64,000 nt of DNA from Anomaloglossus baeobatrachus (Eukaryota > Chordata > Amphibia > Anura > Aromobatidae): contig NC_134361.1 in the NCBI RefSeq assembly GCF_048569485.1, positions 173,134,492-173,198,491 of the forward strand. The letters run 5' to 3'. Shown piece after piece: positions 1 through 11,198 of this stretch. How positions within the stretch are numbered: the first letter of the stretch is position 1; each line of letters begins with the position of its first letter. The notes under the pieces were generated by a model. The model saw only the letters and a list, made by a program, of their open reading frames with translations, made no database searches and was not told where the DNA came from. Position numbers and translations under genes: made by a program.

Positions 1-1428
1 ACAGAGACGGGCTGCTTTCTCATCCCAACCAGGTCGAACCACCGTCACCCAACATCCTGTGGACACTCAGGGCATCCATCCCATACAACAGGCTCCTTAC
101 CGGGTACCTGAATCAGTTCGAAACACCATGCAGAACGAACTGGAGGAGATGTTACAGCTTGGGGTAATCCAGGCCTCCCATAGCCCTTGGGCCTCCCCTG
201 TGGTGTTAGTACCCAAGAAGGATGGAAGTACTCGATTTTGTGTGGACTATCGGCGACTAAACGACCATACAGTCAGTGATGCTCACCCAATGCCTCGTAT
301 TGACGAACCTCTAGACCGACTGGCTGGGTCCCGATATGTCACTACCTTGGATCTCAGTAAGGGATACTGGCAGATCCCTCTAACGGAGGAAGGGAGAGAA
401 CGGTCCGCTTTTATAACCCCCTTTGGTCTGTATGAATTTCTAAGCATGCCTTTTGGAATGAAAAATGCCCCGGCCACCTTCCATGGAGTGGTGGACCAGA
501 TCCTCCAGGGATGTGGTGACTTTGCTTGTGCCTACTTGGATGATATCACCGTCTTCAGACAGACGTGGGAGGAACATCTGAATCAAGTAGCCGTTATTCT
601 GGACCTGATTCTTGCAGCCGGCCTAACCATTCGACCCGATAAATGCCAATTGGGGATGGGTGAAGTCCAGTACCTAGGGCATAGAGTGGGAGGAGGGAAG
701 CTCCGTCCTGAGCCTGTCAAAATCCAGGCTATTAGAGACTGGCCTGTACTCCAAACTAAGAAACAAGTTATGGCTTTTCTGGGCACTGCCAGTTATTACC
801 GAAAATTTGTTTCTCATTTCAGCACTGTGGCCAAGCCTCTTACCGACCTGACCAAGAAAACAATGCCCCGGCTGGTGATCTGGACTCCAGCCTGTGATGA
901 GGCTTTTAACCGGCTGAAGGACGCTCTGATCTGCGATCCCATCCTGGCTGCTCCAGACTACAAGAGGAGATTCATTGTGCAGACGGACGCCTCTGCTTAT
1001 GCACTGGGAGCTGTCCTCAGCCAGGTGAATGCAGCTGGGGACGAGCACCCCATCGCCTATCTCAGCCGGAAACTGCTGGACCGAGAATTGGCCTATGCAA
1101 CTGTTGAAAAAGAATGTCTGGCTGTAGTGTGGGCCCTTAGGAAACTAAGGCTGTATCTGTATGGGCGAGAATTCACTGTGGTTACTGATCACAATCCCCT
1201 CACCTGGCTGAACAGAGTCTCTGGGGACAATGGACGCTTGTTATGATGGAGCCTGGCTCTGCAGCCCTATAACTTTACCATACAGTATAGAAGAGGCAGC
1301 CAAAACCAAAATGCAGATGGACTGTCCAGGCAAGAGGAGCCTTGAGTCCTGTCAGCCATGCCTGCGTGTACTTAACCAGGGACCTGTAGAGGTCCCTAGT
1401 ACGTACACAAGTTGGGAGGGAAAGGGAT
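1..1428 (+). mobile_element. Gypsy (Ty3) pol remnant: reverse transcriptase and RNase H
   Basis: The plus-strand reading frame at 59-1246 carries the ordered Ty3/Gypsy reverse-transcriptase blocks: VPKKDG, FCVDYRRLN, LDLSKGYWQI, a YLDD catalytic box, then the RNase H blocks TDASAYALGA and VTDHNPLTWL. This protein copies the element's RNA into DNA and degrades the RNA strand. Integrase is not visible between RNase H and the LTR, so the element is incomplete; its 5' part lies outside the window. A purine-rich tract at about 1412-1427 leads straight into the LTR, which fits a plus-strand element. The assignment to Gypsy is from the protein motifs; the subfamily is not determined. Treated as a broken fossil. 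Confidence 0.9.
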
Positions 1429-2090
1429 TGTCATGATGTATGCGCTTTTCTCCATCCCATATTTTTTGTATAAGATGCCATGTGATGTATTTTACCTTCT
1501 CACTGTATTTGCTGTAATACTATGTCAGGATGTGATGTAACTTTCCTTTGGTTGTACTTACTGAACACTTTGAAATGTCTTGGGATGTAAGTAACCATAC
1601 CTTCCCCCCATCTCCTGTGTCTCTGGGCCCATAATGCAATTATCTCTTGTCCACACAGCCAGGGGAACTTCCCATTGTTTCGTAAGCAGTGGATAACGCC
1701 AACTACACAAACCTGTAGACATCTCGGAGCCAACCTTCTAGAATCTTCTAGTGGGCCCAACCATTGCATAGACCCCTACCCTTGAGGGGCGGGCCCATGA
1801 GCTCAGACAATACACTCCTGTTTCTAAGTGCAGTTGGGAGCTGAGCTTTGAAGAGGAAGGGAGCGAGATCTGATTCTGCGGACAGATCTCGCCGTCCAGT
1901 GGATTGTGTGGGATTTCTGGGACTCTGAAAAGGACTATTACGTCGTGATCTGGCACTTTGGATTATCGGGAGGTGCCCCCCGAATCTGTTTTATTTGGAC
2001 TTGTCGTGTGCTGTTCCTGTATTCCTGTTAGTAAACCTGTTGGATCATCCTCGGCCTGTTGTCTCTCCTTGCTCTGCTGTACACCCCACA
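1429..2090 (+). repeat. 3' LTR of the Gypsy element
   Basis: Starts TGTCATGATG directly after a polypurine tract and runs to a CA dinucleotide; the end could also be read about 10 bp further on, at 2100. No second LTR is in the window, so the length of about 660 bp rests on the TG...CA rule and the change in sequence character after it. Confidence 0.6.
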
Positions 2091-2100
2091 GTGTTGGTCA

Positions 2101-2840
2101 TCTTCTTCAGTGGTCACATGCTGCACATGCAAATATAAAAGATGAATAGCTGCAACAGTCGAGTCAAGTGACTAATGGATGGGAAATCGTCACTGTAGAG
2201 AGGCAAATATCAGGTGCATAACTTTACTTCATAGCGTTATCTTTTGTTAAAAAATAATAATCTAATGAAATAAAAATACAAAAGTTTTGGACTTGTTCAA
2301 TTGTCACAGAACTCACATTACAGTTCCTGCACTTAGAGAAACCAAATGTGGCACTTAAATCGGATCTGATATAACACTATTGGAGTTTTAGCGATAATTT
2401 ATTTCTTAGTAAACTTAATCTGCAGTTTAATCTTTGTATTTTCATTTTTTTAGTTCAGTGGTGGTTTCAATTCAGAGTTGTACAAATCCAAGGAGATCTA
2501 TCCTAATAATAAGATCCTTTTAAGAAAAAAAAAACTTAACTTTTTCCCATTATTGGGTACATGATAATCCTTCCCCTCAACAGAGAGTGGGAGTTAGATG
2601 GAACATTTTAATGTAGCTGTCACTATAATTACAGTGAGAGTTATTCCACCCACGTTCACGCACATTAGGCCAAAGGAAAAGATAGTCTTAAACTGCCTAT
2701 TTATTGTAGACATGTTAAAATTCAACAATTATTAAGGCCAGGTTTCAAAATAATACAAAAATATTATTCATTGCCAAATAACCAATAGGATGCAAAATTC
2801 TATATTGCTCTCACAATTTATAATTAGAAGAGCAGTTGTC
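2101..2840. other. No gene seen
   Basis: AT-rich non-coding DNA. No open frame of note, no recognisable repeat ends on either strand. Confidence 0.6.
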
Positions 2841-3379
2841 TTAAGGGGGCTTTACACGCAGTGACATCGCTAGCGATGTCGCTCGTGAAAGCACCCGCCC
2901 CCGTCGGTTGTGCGTCTCAGGCAAATATCGCTAGTACCAGTCATACATACTTACCTGCCTAGCGACGTCGCTGTGGCTGGCGAACAGCCTCTTTTCTAAG
3001 GGGGCGGTTCGTGCGGCATCACAGCAACGTCACACTGCAGGCGTTCAATTGAAGCAGAGGGGCGAAGAGCAGCCGCATTAAAGTCATGCCCACCTCGTTG
3101 CTGAAGGACGCAGGTATGGTGTTATTCGTCGTTCCTGGGGCGTCACACGTAGTGATGTGTGCTGCCCAAGGAACGATGAACAACCTGCGTCCAGCAACGA
3201 TATTTGGGAAAGTAACGACGTGTCAACAATCAACAATTTGGTGAATATTTTGCATCGTTAGCGGTCGCTCGTACGTGTCACATGCTACGACGTCACTAAC
3301 GAGGCCGGATGTGCGTCACGAATTCCGTGACCCCAACAACAACTCGTTAGCGATGTCGTTGCGTGTAACGGGGCCTTAA
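2841..3379. mobile_element. TTAA-flanked foldback element, family 1 copy A
   Basis: Bounded by TTAA at 2841-2844 and 3376-3379. The ends are inverted copies of one another (GGGGGCTTTACACGC against GCGTGTAACGGGGCC), with further CG-rich inverted blocks inside. No coding region. The same ends recur at 31094 and 45718. TTAA targets are used by piggyBac and Kolobok transposases, so this is a non-autonomous element of one of those groups; which one cannot be decided here. Confidence 0.75.
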
Positions 3380-4216
3380 GTCTTCAACCATAATTAAATA
3401 TCAAAGATTAAAGGTTTCGTCTCATGAACAAAGTACATTTGAATTAATAGAACTTGGAATAATAATAAGTACCACAATTGGATGTGTTAACCTTTTTTCC
3501 TTTGCTGAGATAATCTTGTAAATATGCCCCTACTATATGCTGTTATTTGCTGTGTCCGACCTTGCAAGAGTTGCTCCAGTTCATGGTTGGTAGATATGAC
3601 AGATATTGGCCACAGATGGAAGCATAATAAGTCACTTACTGTATATGTAAGTATACAGATGATTAATCATTGGCTCGAAGCTGCCACTTACTGAGGTAAC
3701 ACATTTTCATGCCTGTTTTATCATAGAGTGAGTGTTTCTACAATGTCACCATCCTGTGAGCGTATCATAAGTCAGGGCAGTGACATATAGACTATGCGGC
3801 CCCTGAAGCTACTATGTCACTGACACAATTTATGATGAGCTCACTGGTTTGGTGATGCAGCAGAAATACTCACACCTGTAGTAAAAAAGGTATGGAAATA
3901 TGTGGCCTCATACAGAAAAATGTGTTAGCTTAGAAAACAGCAGCTGGAAGCCCCTGCTGTTTCAACTGTATACTCACTTATCATAAATCAATAAAGGGAG
4001 ATTATCAGCTGATGCATGCTGCCCAAACCATGGTATGATCACAGCCAGGTATGTTTCACTCTGAAAGCTGTGGCGTTTCAGAGAAAAACATACTTTGAAT
4101 AGCTGCCATGGACCAAGCCGTGTGGGTGACTAATCGTACAGTCCATAGTGGGTTTGTAGGCTGGGGGGGCCCACCAACCCAAGCGTCTGCTTCAGCTGGA
4201 TGTGCGTCCAAGGGCA
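3380..4216. other. No gene seen; probable old dispersed repeat
   Basis: No coding region recognised. The stretch around 3990-4140 has the look of a dispersed anuran repeat, but I cannot place its ends. Confidence 0.4.
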
Positions 4217-5092
4217 TGTGGAGCACCCCACGGGGCCTTGGGGAATACTCGTCGACGGGCCGGTGAAGGGTCAGGGGATGTCACGGGTGGCCCTGCCCGG
4301 TTTCAAAACCCCGAGGTGTCCACAAAAAGGAGTGGATGGATAGGATGATGGGGATAAAGGATGAGGATGTTGGGAGTTGTAGTTGTCTCATGACGTCACG
4401 TGCGGTATGCGTCCAGGGATTAGCCGCCACTGCAGTCGCTGTCCTCTGGGGTGAGTGGTGTCGCAGCTAAGATAGTTCAGCTTCCCGCAGGTGAAGCTAG
4501 GCCCTAGGGAGGATGATGGAGGTAGTAGAGGCCGTTGGCGCCAAAGCGCGAGACGCCGGCATTGAAGGGTGGACACAGTAGTTGCAGTTCCAGGTCTTTA
4601 CTCACTGTCCATGGGTTGCCCGGAGGTGCCGGTCTCCGTCGTGATGGGCTCCAGTTAGAGGTAGCCACGGGTGTTTGAAAGTGTCCTTTCCTAAGGGATG
4701 CCCCTTCAGAAGTGAGCAACCCGGGCTGAGCGTTCCGCTCCACGCCTCAGGTACCGTGAAGAAAAGAAGAAGAAAGTGGTGTTGTGTCACCAGAACTGTA
4801 GTCCCGACTTGACTGAAGATTGTGTCCAGGTTGCTCCTACTTCTACCCCAAGTGGTACCCGCCCCCCAGGTGGTTGTCCTAGTGAGCAGGAAAGTCCCAT
4901 GCCTTGTGATGACCACTGATGACCACTGTGATGACCACTACCCTAGTTTAGTCCCCAATGAGAAGGCACCTAAGCTGTAGTAAAGTGAAATGTGGAAACA
5001 CCGGTGATTAACTCCCTCCTTAACCGAGATGAATACTGCACCCTAAGTGAGGTGCAGTGCCCTGTGGTGACTGAAGCCACAGGGGCGCCACA
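4217..5092 (-). repeat. LTR relic of a Gypsy-like element
   Basis: The plus strand begins TGTGGAGCACCCCAC and ends GGGGCGCCACA. It shares phrases with the LTR at 47274-48341 (a run like ACTCGTC-GGGCCGG and a following GGATGTCAC block), which is on the minus strand, so this relic is given the same orientation. No duplicated target site was found. Boundaries are approximate. Confidence 0.45.
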
Positions 5093-5163
5093 CGTGCATT
5101 CAGCTGAAATGCATTGTAGCACAGAGACTCATCGGGTCCCTGCACTGCAAATGTGCCCGCCGT

Positions 5164-5288
5164 TTAAGGTAATGAATATTCACTGCTCCTCATGTCCATA
5201 ATCCCACTCACTTCCCGGCACTGAAGCCGGAGCTGAGAGGTGGGCAGGATTATTGGCATGGAGAGCAGTAAATATTAATTCTCTTTAA
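5164..5288. mobile_element. Small TTAA-flanked foldback element
   Basis: TTAA at both ends. The inner arms ATTCACTGCTC and GAGCAGTAAATATTAAT, and CCATAATCC against GGATTATTGG, are inverted copies. About 125 bp, non-coding. Confidence 0.6.
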
Positions 5289-5499
5289 TAGCAGCACATG
5301 TGATCACCCAGCAGCTGGCTTCCTGCAGGTGCTGTGTGGCAGCTGACTTCATCGTAATTTGGCGTACATGGCATGTGCTGCATCATTTACACGCACAAGT
5401 CAGTTGGCAGCATCATAAGAAGAAGCTGCACACCAGGGAGGAGACGGGAAGGTTAGGATAATTGTTTACTTTTTTTACTCTGTGTGGTGTGATGGGGAT

Positions 5500-6125
5500 A
5501 ATATCTACCAGGATGAGGCCATGATGTGGACTTATACCAGGATGGGGGGAAAAAAAAACAGAAAAGGGCCAAGGTCGGGACATATACTAGGATGGGGCCA
5601 TGATGTGGACATAAACCAGGATGGGGCCATGTTGTTAACACATACTAAAATTGGGCCATCATGTGGACATATGTGGTACCAGGATGGGGCCATGATGTGG
5701 ACATTCTGTATACCAGGATGAGGACATATATCAGGATGGGGTCTTGATATTGACATATACTAGGATGATGATGTATACATATACCAGGATTGGGACATAT
5801 ACCATTATAGGACGAGGATGGCAGACATATACCAGAATGGGGCCCTGATGTGGACATATACCAGGATGTGTACATATATCAGGTTGGGGTCTTGATGTGG
5901 ACATATACCAGGATGGGGCCATGATGTAAACATATAGCATGATTGGGCCATGATATGGACATATACCAGGATGGGGCAATGATATGGACATTTACCAACA
6001 TGGGTATGGACATATATCAGGATGGGCACATGTATACCAGGATGGGGTGCATATATACCAGAATGGGGGGCATATGTAGCAGGATGGGGGACATATTTAG
6101 CAGAAAGTGGCAAAGGATGGGAGAC
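5500..6125. repeat. Minisatellite, unit about 29-33 bp
   Basis: Roughly twenty imperfect copies of a unit built on GACATATACCAGGATGGGGC followed by CATGATGTG. Open frames on both strands here are by-products of the repeat and are not taken as genes. Confidence 0.85.
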
Positions 6126-6600
6126 ATTATCACATAATGAAGGGGAAGGGTGTTAACTCGTATTGTCTTTATAGGATTTAGAATGCTACAATGGCCTATA
6201 CATCTGACCAACATGTCGAGGGGGAAAGTCCCATACTTTGCACCAGGGTCCATCGGACTCTAGTTATGCCACTGGGTAACAGGTTCCCTTTAGAAACAAA
6301 TCATAGTAATAATAATGGCCAGCCAGCTAATGACTTTGTCTGAGGGCATGGTAAGCATCACCATATGTAATGGCACATGAAACAATGTTTTATTGCATGA
6401 TGTATTATGGCATGATGTATAATCTCACATGGTACAATGTTTTATGGTACATTATTTTATGCGCTTTAAACAGAACACTGAGACTATCACAGAGCAGGTG
6501 CATTTATACGGAGACTAGATTACACACAGGTGGATTATATTTATCATCATCAGTCATTTAGGACAACATTGGATCATTCAGAGATCCTCAATGAACTTCT
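6126..6600. other. No gene seen
   Basis: AT-rich, with a short run of imperfect GCATGATGTATTATG-like repeats near 6395-6455. No coding signal. Confidence 0.5.
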
Positions 6601-6619
6601 GGAGTGAGTTTGCTGCACT

Positions 6620-6840
6620 GAAAGTAAAGGGGATGAATAATATTGCACACTCCAATTTTCAGTTATTTATTTTTTAAAAAGTTTAAAATAAGCAATAAAT
6701 TTCGTTTAACTTCACAATTGTGTCCCACTTGTTGTTGATTCTTCACCATAACATTAAAATGTTTATCTTTAAGTTTGAAGCCTGAAATGTGGGAAAAGGT
6801 TGAAAAATTCAAGCGGGCCAAATACTTTCGCAAGGTACTA
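6620..6840. mobile_element. Single terminal repeat of a Tc1/mariner element
   Basis: Ends AATACTTTCGCAAGGTACT next to TA, the terminal motif of a widespread vertebrate Tc1 family whose end usually reads GAATACTTTCGCAAGGCACTG. An inner repeat of the same type (AAGGGGATGAATAATAT) lies about 200 bp inward, matching the double-repeat ends of Tc1 elements. The transposase and the other end are missing. Confidence 0.6.
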
Positions 6841-6919
6841 TACATATGGGTATTGGAAATATTCATTAAATACCTGTAATACGTTTGATGTACTCACAAT
6901 TATTTCCTCATGAATATTT

Positions 6920-7011
6920 TTAACCCTAGAACGCATAACTGGGGCCTCGCAGGCCTGCTAGGTCACTTGTTTTCTATGGTAGATTTCTATGGTTGCGCGT
7001 TCTAGGGTTAA
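6920..7011. mobile_element. 92-bp TTAA MITE with perfect 11-bp ends
   Basis: TTAA at 6920-6923 and 7008-7011 encloses CCCTAGAACGC at the left and its exact reverse complement at the right. Non-coding; a minimal piggyBac-like MITE by its target site and size. Confidence 0.8.
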
Positions 7012-7493
7012 AGGCTCTTCTGCTTGTTTTTATTTATTTATTTATTTATGTATTTTTAATCTTTAAATCAGCTGGATGAGAATAAGCTTTAATCCTTTTC
7101 ACCCTCTAATGACATTGAGTTACTAACTACCTGCCTGTTTTGTCCATCACCAACCTCTGCCAACATCGATTGGTAACAGACCACTCCTGCCGGCGATTGT
7201 GTGGCTTCCATTGACGTAACGCTGCCAGAGAAGCCGCCTCTCTTCATCTCTGCTCAGCAGAATTGTTGGCAGGTGCAGTAAATAAAACAGTCCCGGACAA
7301 CCCCTTTAACACCTCAACTATTTCCTATTCTCTATTGATTTCTTTATTACTATTCATATTTTTTAAGCTGCACTTTTTTTTTAATTCAGCCTCTTAAAAA
7401 ATCCCTAGCTGCATCCTATGCAATCAATTTATCAGTTATAGAATTTTAACATATGCAATAAACCTTCATCTTCAAATCATATGATAACATATC

Positions 7494-7911
7494 TTAAAGG
7501 GAACCTGTCACCGGATGATTATAATACTCACCTAACGGTTGGTGCGGAGCTGTCTAGTTGGATGGGCGTCTGTGTTCTCTGGGTCCGCGCCTCCTCTTTC
7601 GGCCATATTTGCCCTCCTTCTGAAGCTAGTTTGGATGATGTGTTCTACGTCATCCACACAAGCCAGCATTGAGGTCCCGCGTAGGCACACTACAATACTC
7701 AGGGCAGATCAAAGTGTGCCTATGCAGGACCTCAGTGCCGACTAGTGTGTATGACGTAGAATGCGTCATCCACACTAGCTTCAGAAGGAGGACAAAGATG
7801 GCCGAAAGAGGAGGCGCTGGACCCGGAGAACAGAGATGCCCATCCGACCATTCTGCTCCCCGCCGACCGTTAGGTGAGTATTATAAACATCTGGTGACAG
7901 GTTCGCTTTAA
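7494..7911. mobile_element. TTAA-flanked foldback element, family 4 copy 1
   Basis: TTAA at both ends with inverted termini AGGGAACCTGTCACC and GGTGACAGGTTCGCT. The whole interior is also folded: the block CTTTCGGCCAT-GCTTCAG-CTACGTCAT on the left returns inverted on the right. A second copy is at 29208-29708. Short open frames inside are caused by the GC-rich arms. Confidence 0.8.
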
Positions 7912-8292
7912 AAGCACCACTTCAATGTTTTGTCTTTTATTCACTGCTAGAGTAGTGATTTTAATCTAAGTACCCTTCTCCTGGTGTTCTACTCACCCTC
8001 TGCTGTCTTCACCTTTTTTTCAGCGCCGTTCTAGTCCCAAGGTGCCATCTTGTGCCATAATTTTTGACTAGCCAGAATTAATAAGTTATGTTTCAAGCGC
8101 TGAATACATGTCTATGAAAGCCAAAACGAGGCTCTCATAGAGTTGTACTAAGATGTGATCTCTGGCGCGCTCCATGAAATACTAGAGCAGGTCACAGTTG
8201 AAGATGGCAGAAGGTAAGGGGACTTAGATTTAAAGCACCACTCGAAAGCTGTAATAAGGAAAAAGAAATATGATGGAGTGGTGGTTTAAGAC
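7908..8292. mobile_element. Adjacent TTAA foldback element
   Basis: Begins TTAAAAGCACCACT and ends AGTGGTGGTTTAA, inverted versions of each other. It appears to share the TTAA at 7908-7911 with its left neighbour, so one inserted at the edge of the other. Non-coding. Confidence 0.5.
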
Positions 8293-8574
8293 GGCCACTA
8301 CTTTCACTTTAGATAAACTTGTCCATTGTTCTGGAGATTTATAAATGGCTAAAATGGAAGACAATTAGTTTTTCAAAACATGGCCTTCACACAGTGTGAA
8401 ACAGACTCCCACAGATCTCTCCCAGACCCCTTATCTTAGCACATTCTGCATTATAGAAATTCTTCAGCTCCAGGTTGTGTGAAACCAGAAAAAGAAATTA
8501 TGTTGCATTCCTTTGCTCTGTCACTCAGAACATCACTCCCTAACTTTAGAATTAGGCAAACATGAAGATTGCAA

Positions 8575-8755
8575 TGCTTTACCATCCTGTGTGATACACT
8601 CCATGTATCTAATCCCAGCACATAATACAGTCCACGTATCTAATCGCAGCGCATGATACAGAACGTGCATGTATTCCCATCTTGTGATACAGACTGCATA
8701 TCTAATCCCAGGTCGTGATACAGTTCCCGTATCTAATTCCAGCGCAGAATATACC
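8575..8755. repeat. Degenerate minisatellite, unit about 30 bp
   Basis: Five to six copies of GTGATACAG-N-CATGTATCTAATCCCAGC-like units with drift. Confidence 0.7.
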
Positions 8756-9342
8756 TTTTCTTCCAAGCTTCATGTTTTTTGCCTTTCTGCTTCTCTTTCT
8801 GTCCTGGAAACCAGCAGTGAGCACAGTGTAAATCCACATAAATCCCTCCAACTCCTTCCCCAGAGACATAAAGGCCCAGCACCAACTCCTGTATAGGCCA
8901 CTGCTATTCTATGCACCAGCCCTAACAATAAAAATGATCCCCTACTCCTCCTCACTAACATGGATGATGGAGTGGACCAATGGATGGATGGGGAGAGATC
9001 TGAATGTTAAGAATATAACGAAGACAACTGCTTAATAGATAATGCCATATACCAAAAGGCAACTGTTTAACTATATGCAGATTTGGTGCAGGAATTTGGT
9101 GTTCAAATTTCAGCACCATATCTACATCTCTTAGCAATAAAAATACGGTTTTCTTCCAGGAGATGCAGGTCTCATTGAATTGAATAGTTCACCTGAGGTG
9201 AGGTCACTCAGTTCAATGACGTCACCTGAGATCAGTTTACCTGCAGTCACAGGTGAGGTACAGTGGGAACCTCCAGCTGTGACAACTAAGTTAGTCTCTG
9301 CCTGAAGCGAGCGATCACATTTTCTAATGTGTCAGTGCGCTG

Positions 9343-9383
9343 CGGCTTAATGATGAAAGTGACGAAACGCGCGTCGGAAGCTG
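9343..9383 (+). ncRNA. Hammerhead-ribozyme-like relic
   Basis: The order of elements is that of a type I hammerhead: stem-I strand CGGCTT (9343-9348), TGATGA (9351-9356), GAAA (9364-9367), CGCGCGTC with the GTC cleavage triplet (9368-9375) and the complementary stem-I strand AAGCTG (9378-9383). The first core base is A instead of C and stem II is barely paired, so it is unlikely to cut. GAAACGCGCGTC is a signature of the ribozymes carried by Penelope-like retroelements (known of the family), so this marks an old copy. Confidence 0.5.
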
Positions 9384-11198
9384 GAGGTTGACACATGGGC
9401 CAGGAGATATTTGGATAAGTAAGTGCACAGCATTGTATTGGTTATTTGTGCAATAATGAGAGTGCTTTAATTGTTTGCACATCTTGTAAAGCTGCTAATC
9501 CACCATGCACTTTAATATGCTGAGGCACAGCCACTATAGTTGATATTTGGATAATATAGCAGTAGTCACTAAGGTAGTGATTATCAGTGATTAGGATATT
9601 GCAGGAAGCACATTTGCACTTTATACATATTATATTCTATATGCTGTGTATTTAATATTTAATATTTATTATTGGCATTCATTGAGAATTATTATTTATA
9701 TGCCAAATAATATATATTTGAATGTTTTAAATTGAATATCCTTCTCTGGCCTTATTTGTCTCCTTCCACACTGGTGGTATGGTCCTTTTTATGTTTAAAA
9801 AAAAAATCTGAATAAAAAATAATAATTTTTAAATTATTAATTGAAATTGTGTCAATTGGTTTACAATTTCTTAGAGTCTATATAGACATAGAAAAGTGAA
9901 GCTATTTTGATTAAAAAATGTAACAAGACGCAAATATAATTAAGAGAATTTTGATTATATAGACTTAAGTATGTAGCAGAGCCAGGATCGTCATGGGACC
10001 TCGTATGGATTACATCGTACCTGGGTGTTTGTGGGGTTAATAAATTGGAAAAAGAGGGTGGGTTTATTGGTATTTTATTTCAAATAAAGGATTTTTTTGG
10101 TGTTTGTGTTTATTCCTTTTCATTACAGGATCAGTAATGGGGGGGGTTCTCATAGATGCCTCCCAACACTAATCTAGGGCTTAGTGGCAGCTTTGAGCTG
10201 TCATTAACCCCTTATCTTACCCTGATTGCCACCACACCAGAGCAATCGGGATGAGCCGGATAAAGTGTAGGGATTGTCACATTTAATGGATGCAAAAATT
10301 CTGGGCTGCTATTTTTAGGCTGGGGGGCCCAATAATCATGGCCATCCCAGCCTGAGAATGGCAGCCCCCAGCTGTCGGCTTTATCATGGCTGGGTATGAA
10401 AATTGGGAGGGGACCCCACGTCATTTTTTAAAATGATTTATTTAAATAATTTTTAAAAACGCAGCATAGGTTCCCTCTTATTTTGATGTACAGCCAAGAT
10501 AAGTACATGGTTGGGGGCTACAGCCTGTAGCCATATGCTTTATCTACACTGGGTATTGCAATATGGGGGGACCCTATGCCACTTTTATTTATTTATTTAT
10601 TTTTACACCACTATAGAGAAGCAGATAGTGTGTGTGATTCCAACCAATAACAGATGCTGTAACACAAGGTGGGGGCGCCATCTGACTGCAACTAATCACA
10701 GATGCGGGAATGATGATGGGCAGGGGAAGCAGTGAGTATGTATGAGAATTAATGAGAGGACCCGGAAGTAGTGTGACAGCTGATTAAGACACCCAGTAAG
10801 TATAACGCTCCTGCTTTATTCCTAATTTTCTTTCGCTTTTATTTTTTTTATTATCTGTGTGGTTGAATCGGATCAATTATATGGAGTTTCCTGAGAACTC
10901 TGTGTTTGGGGTCCGTGCACGGACACTAGGTATCCTGTATGGATCCCAAACTTTACAGTTTGGGTTTACTTATCACTAGTCTCAGGTCCTCAGTTAAAGA
11001 TTATGTTGCTGTTTTATCGCTATTGCTTTTTCTTGTGGTTTCTTTGAGTGTTTCCCTTCTCAGAACTATTCTGATTAGGTTTCGTGCTCACCTGTAGATG
11101 CAAAACATTAGAGAAAATATTTTTTCCAAATGTACAGTGCTATACATAACATAGCGCAATAGAGCAGGGTGGGCAATTTACTCAGAATGGATAGTATA
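9384..11198. other. No gene; dispersed repeat DNA
   Basis: The part at about 10020-10810 (fragments such as GATTGCCACCACACCAGAGC and GGGATGAGCCGGATAAAG) is text I associate with a dispersed anuran repeat. 9384-9990 is AT-rich with nothing recognisable. No coding signal. Confidence 0.45.

Noticed and set aside
5453-6253. Repeated MSTSWPHPGICPH-type frames
   Set aside because: Minisatellite translation only.
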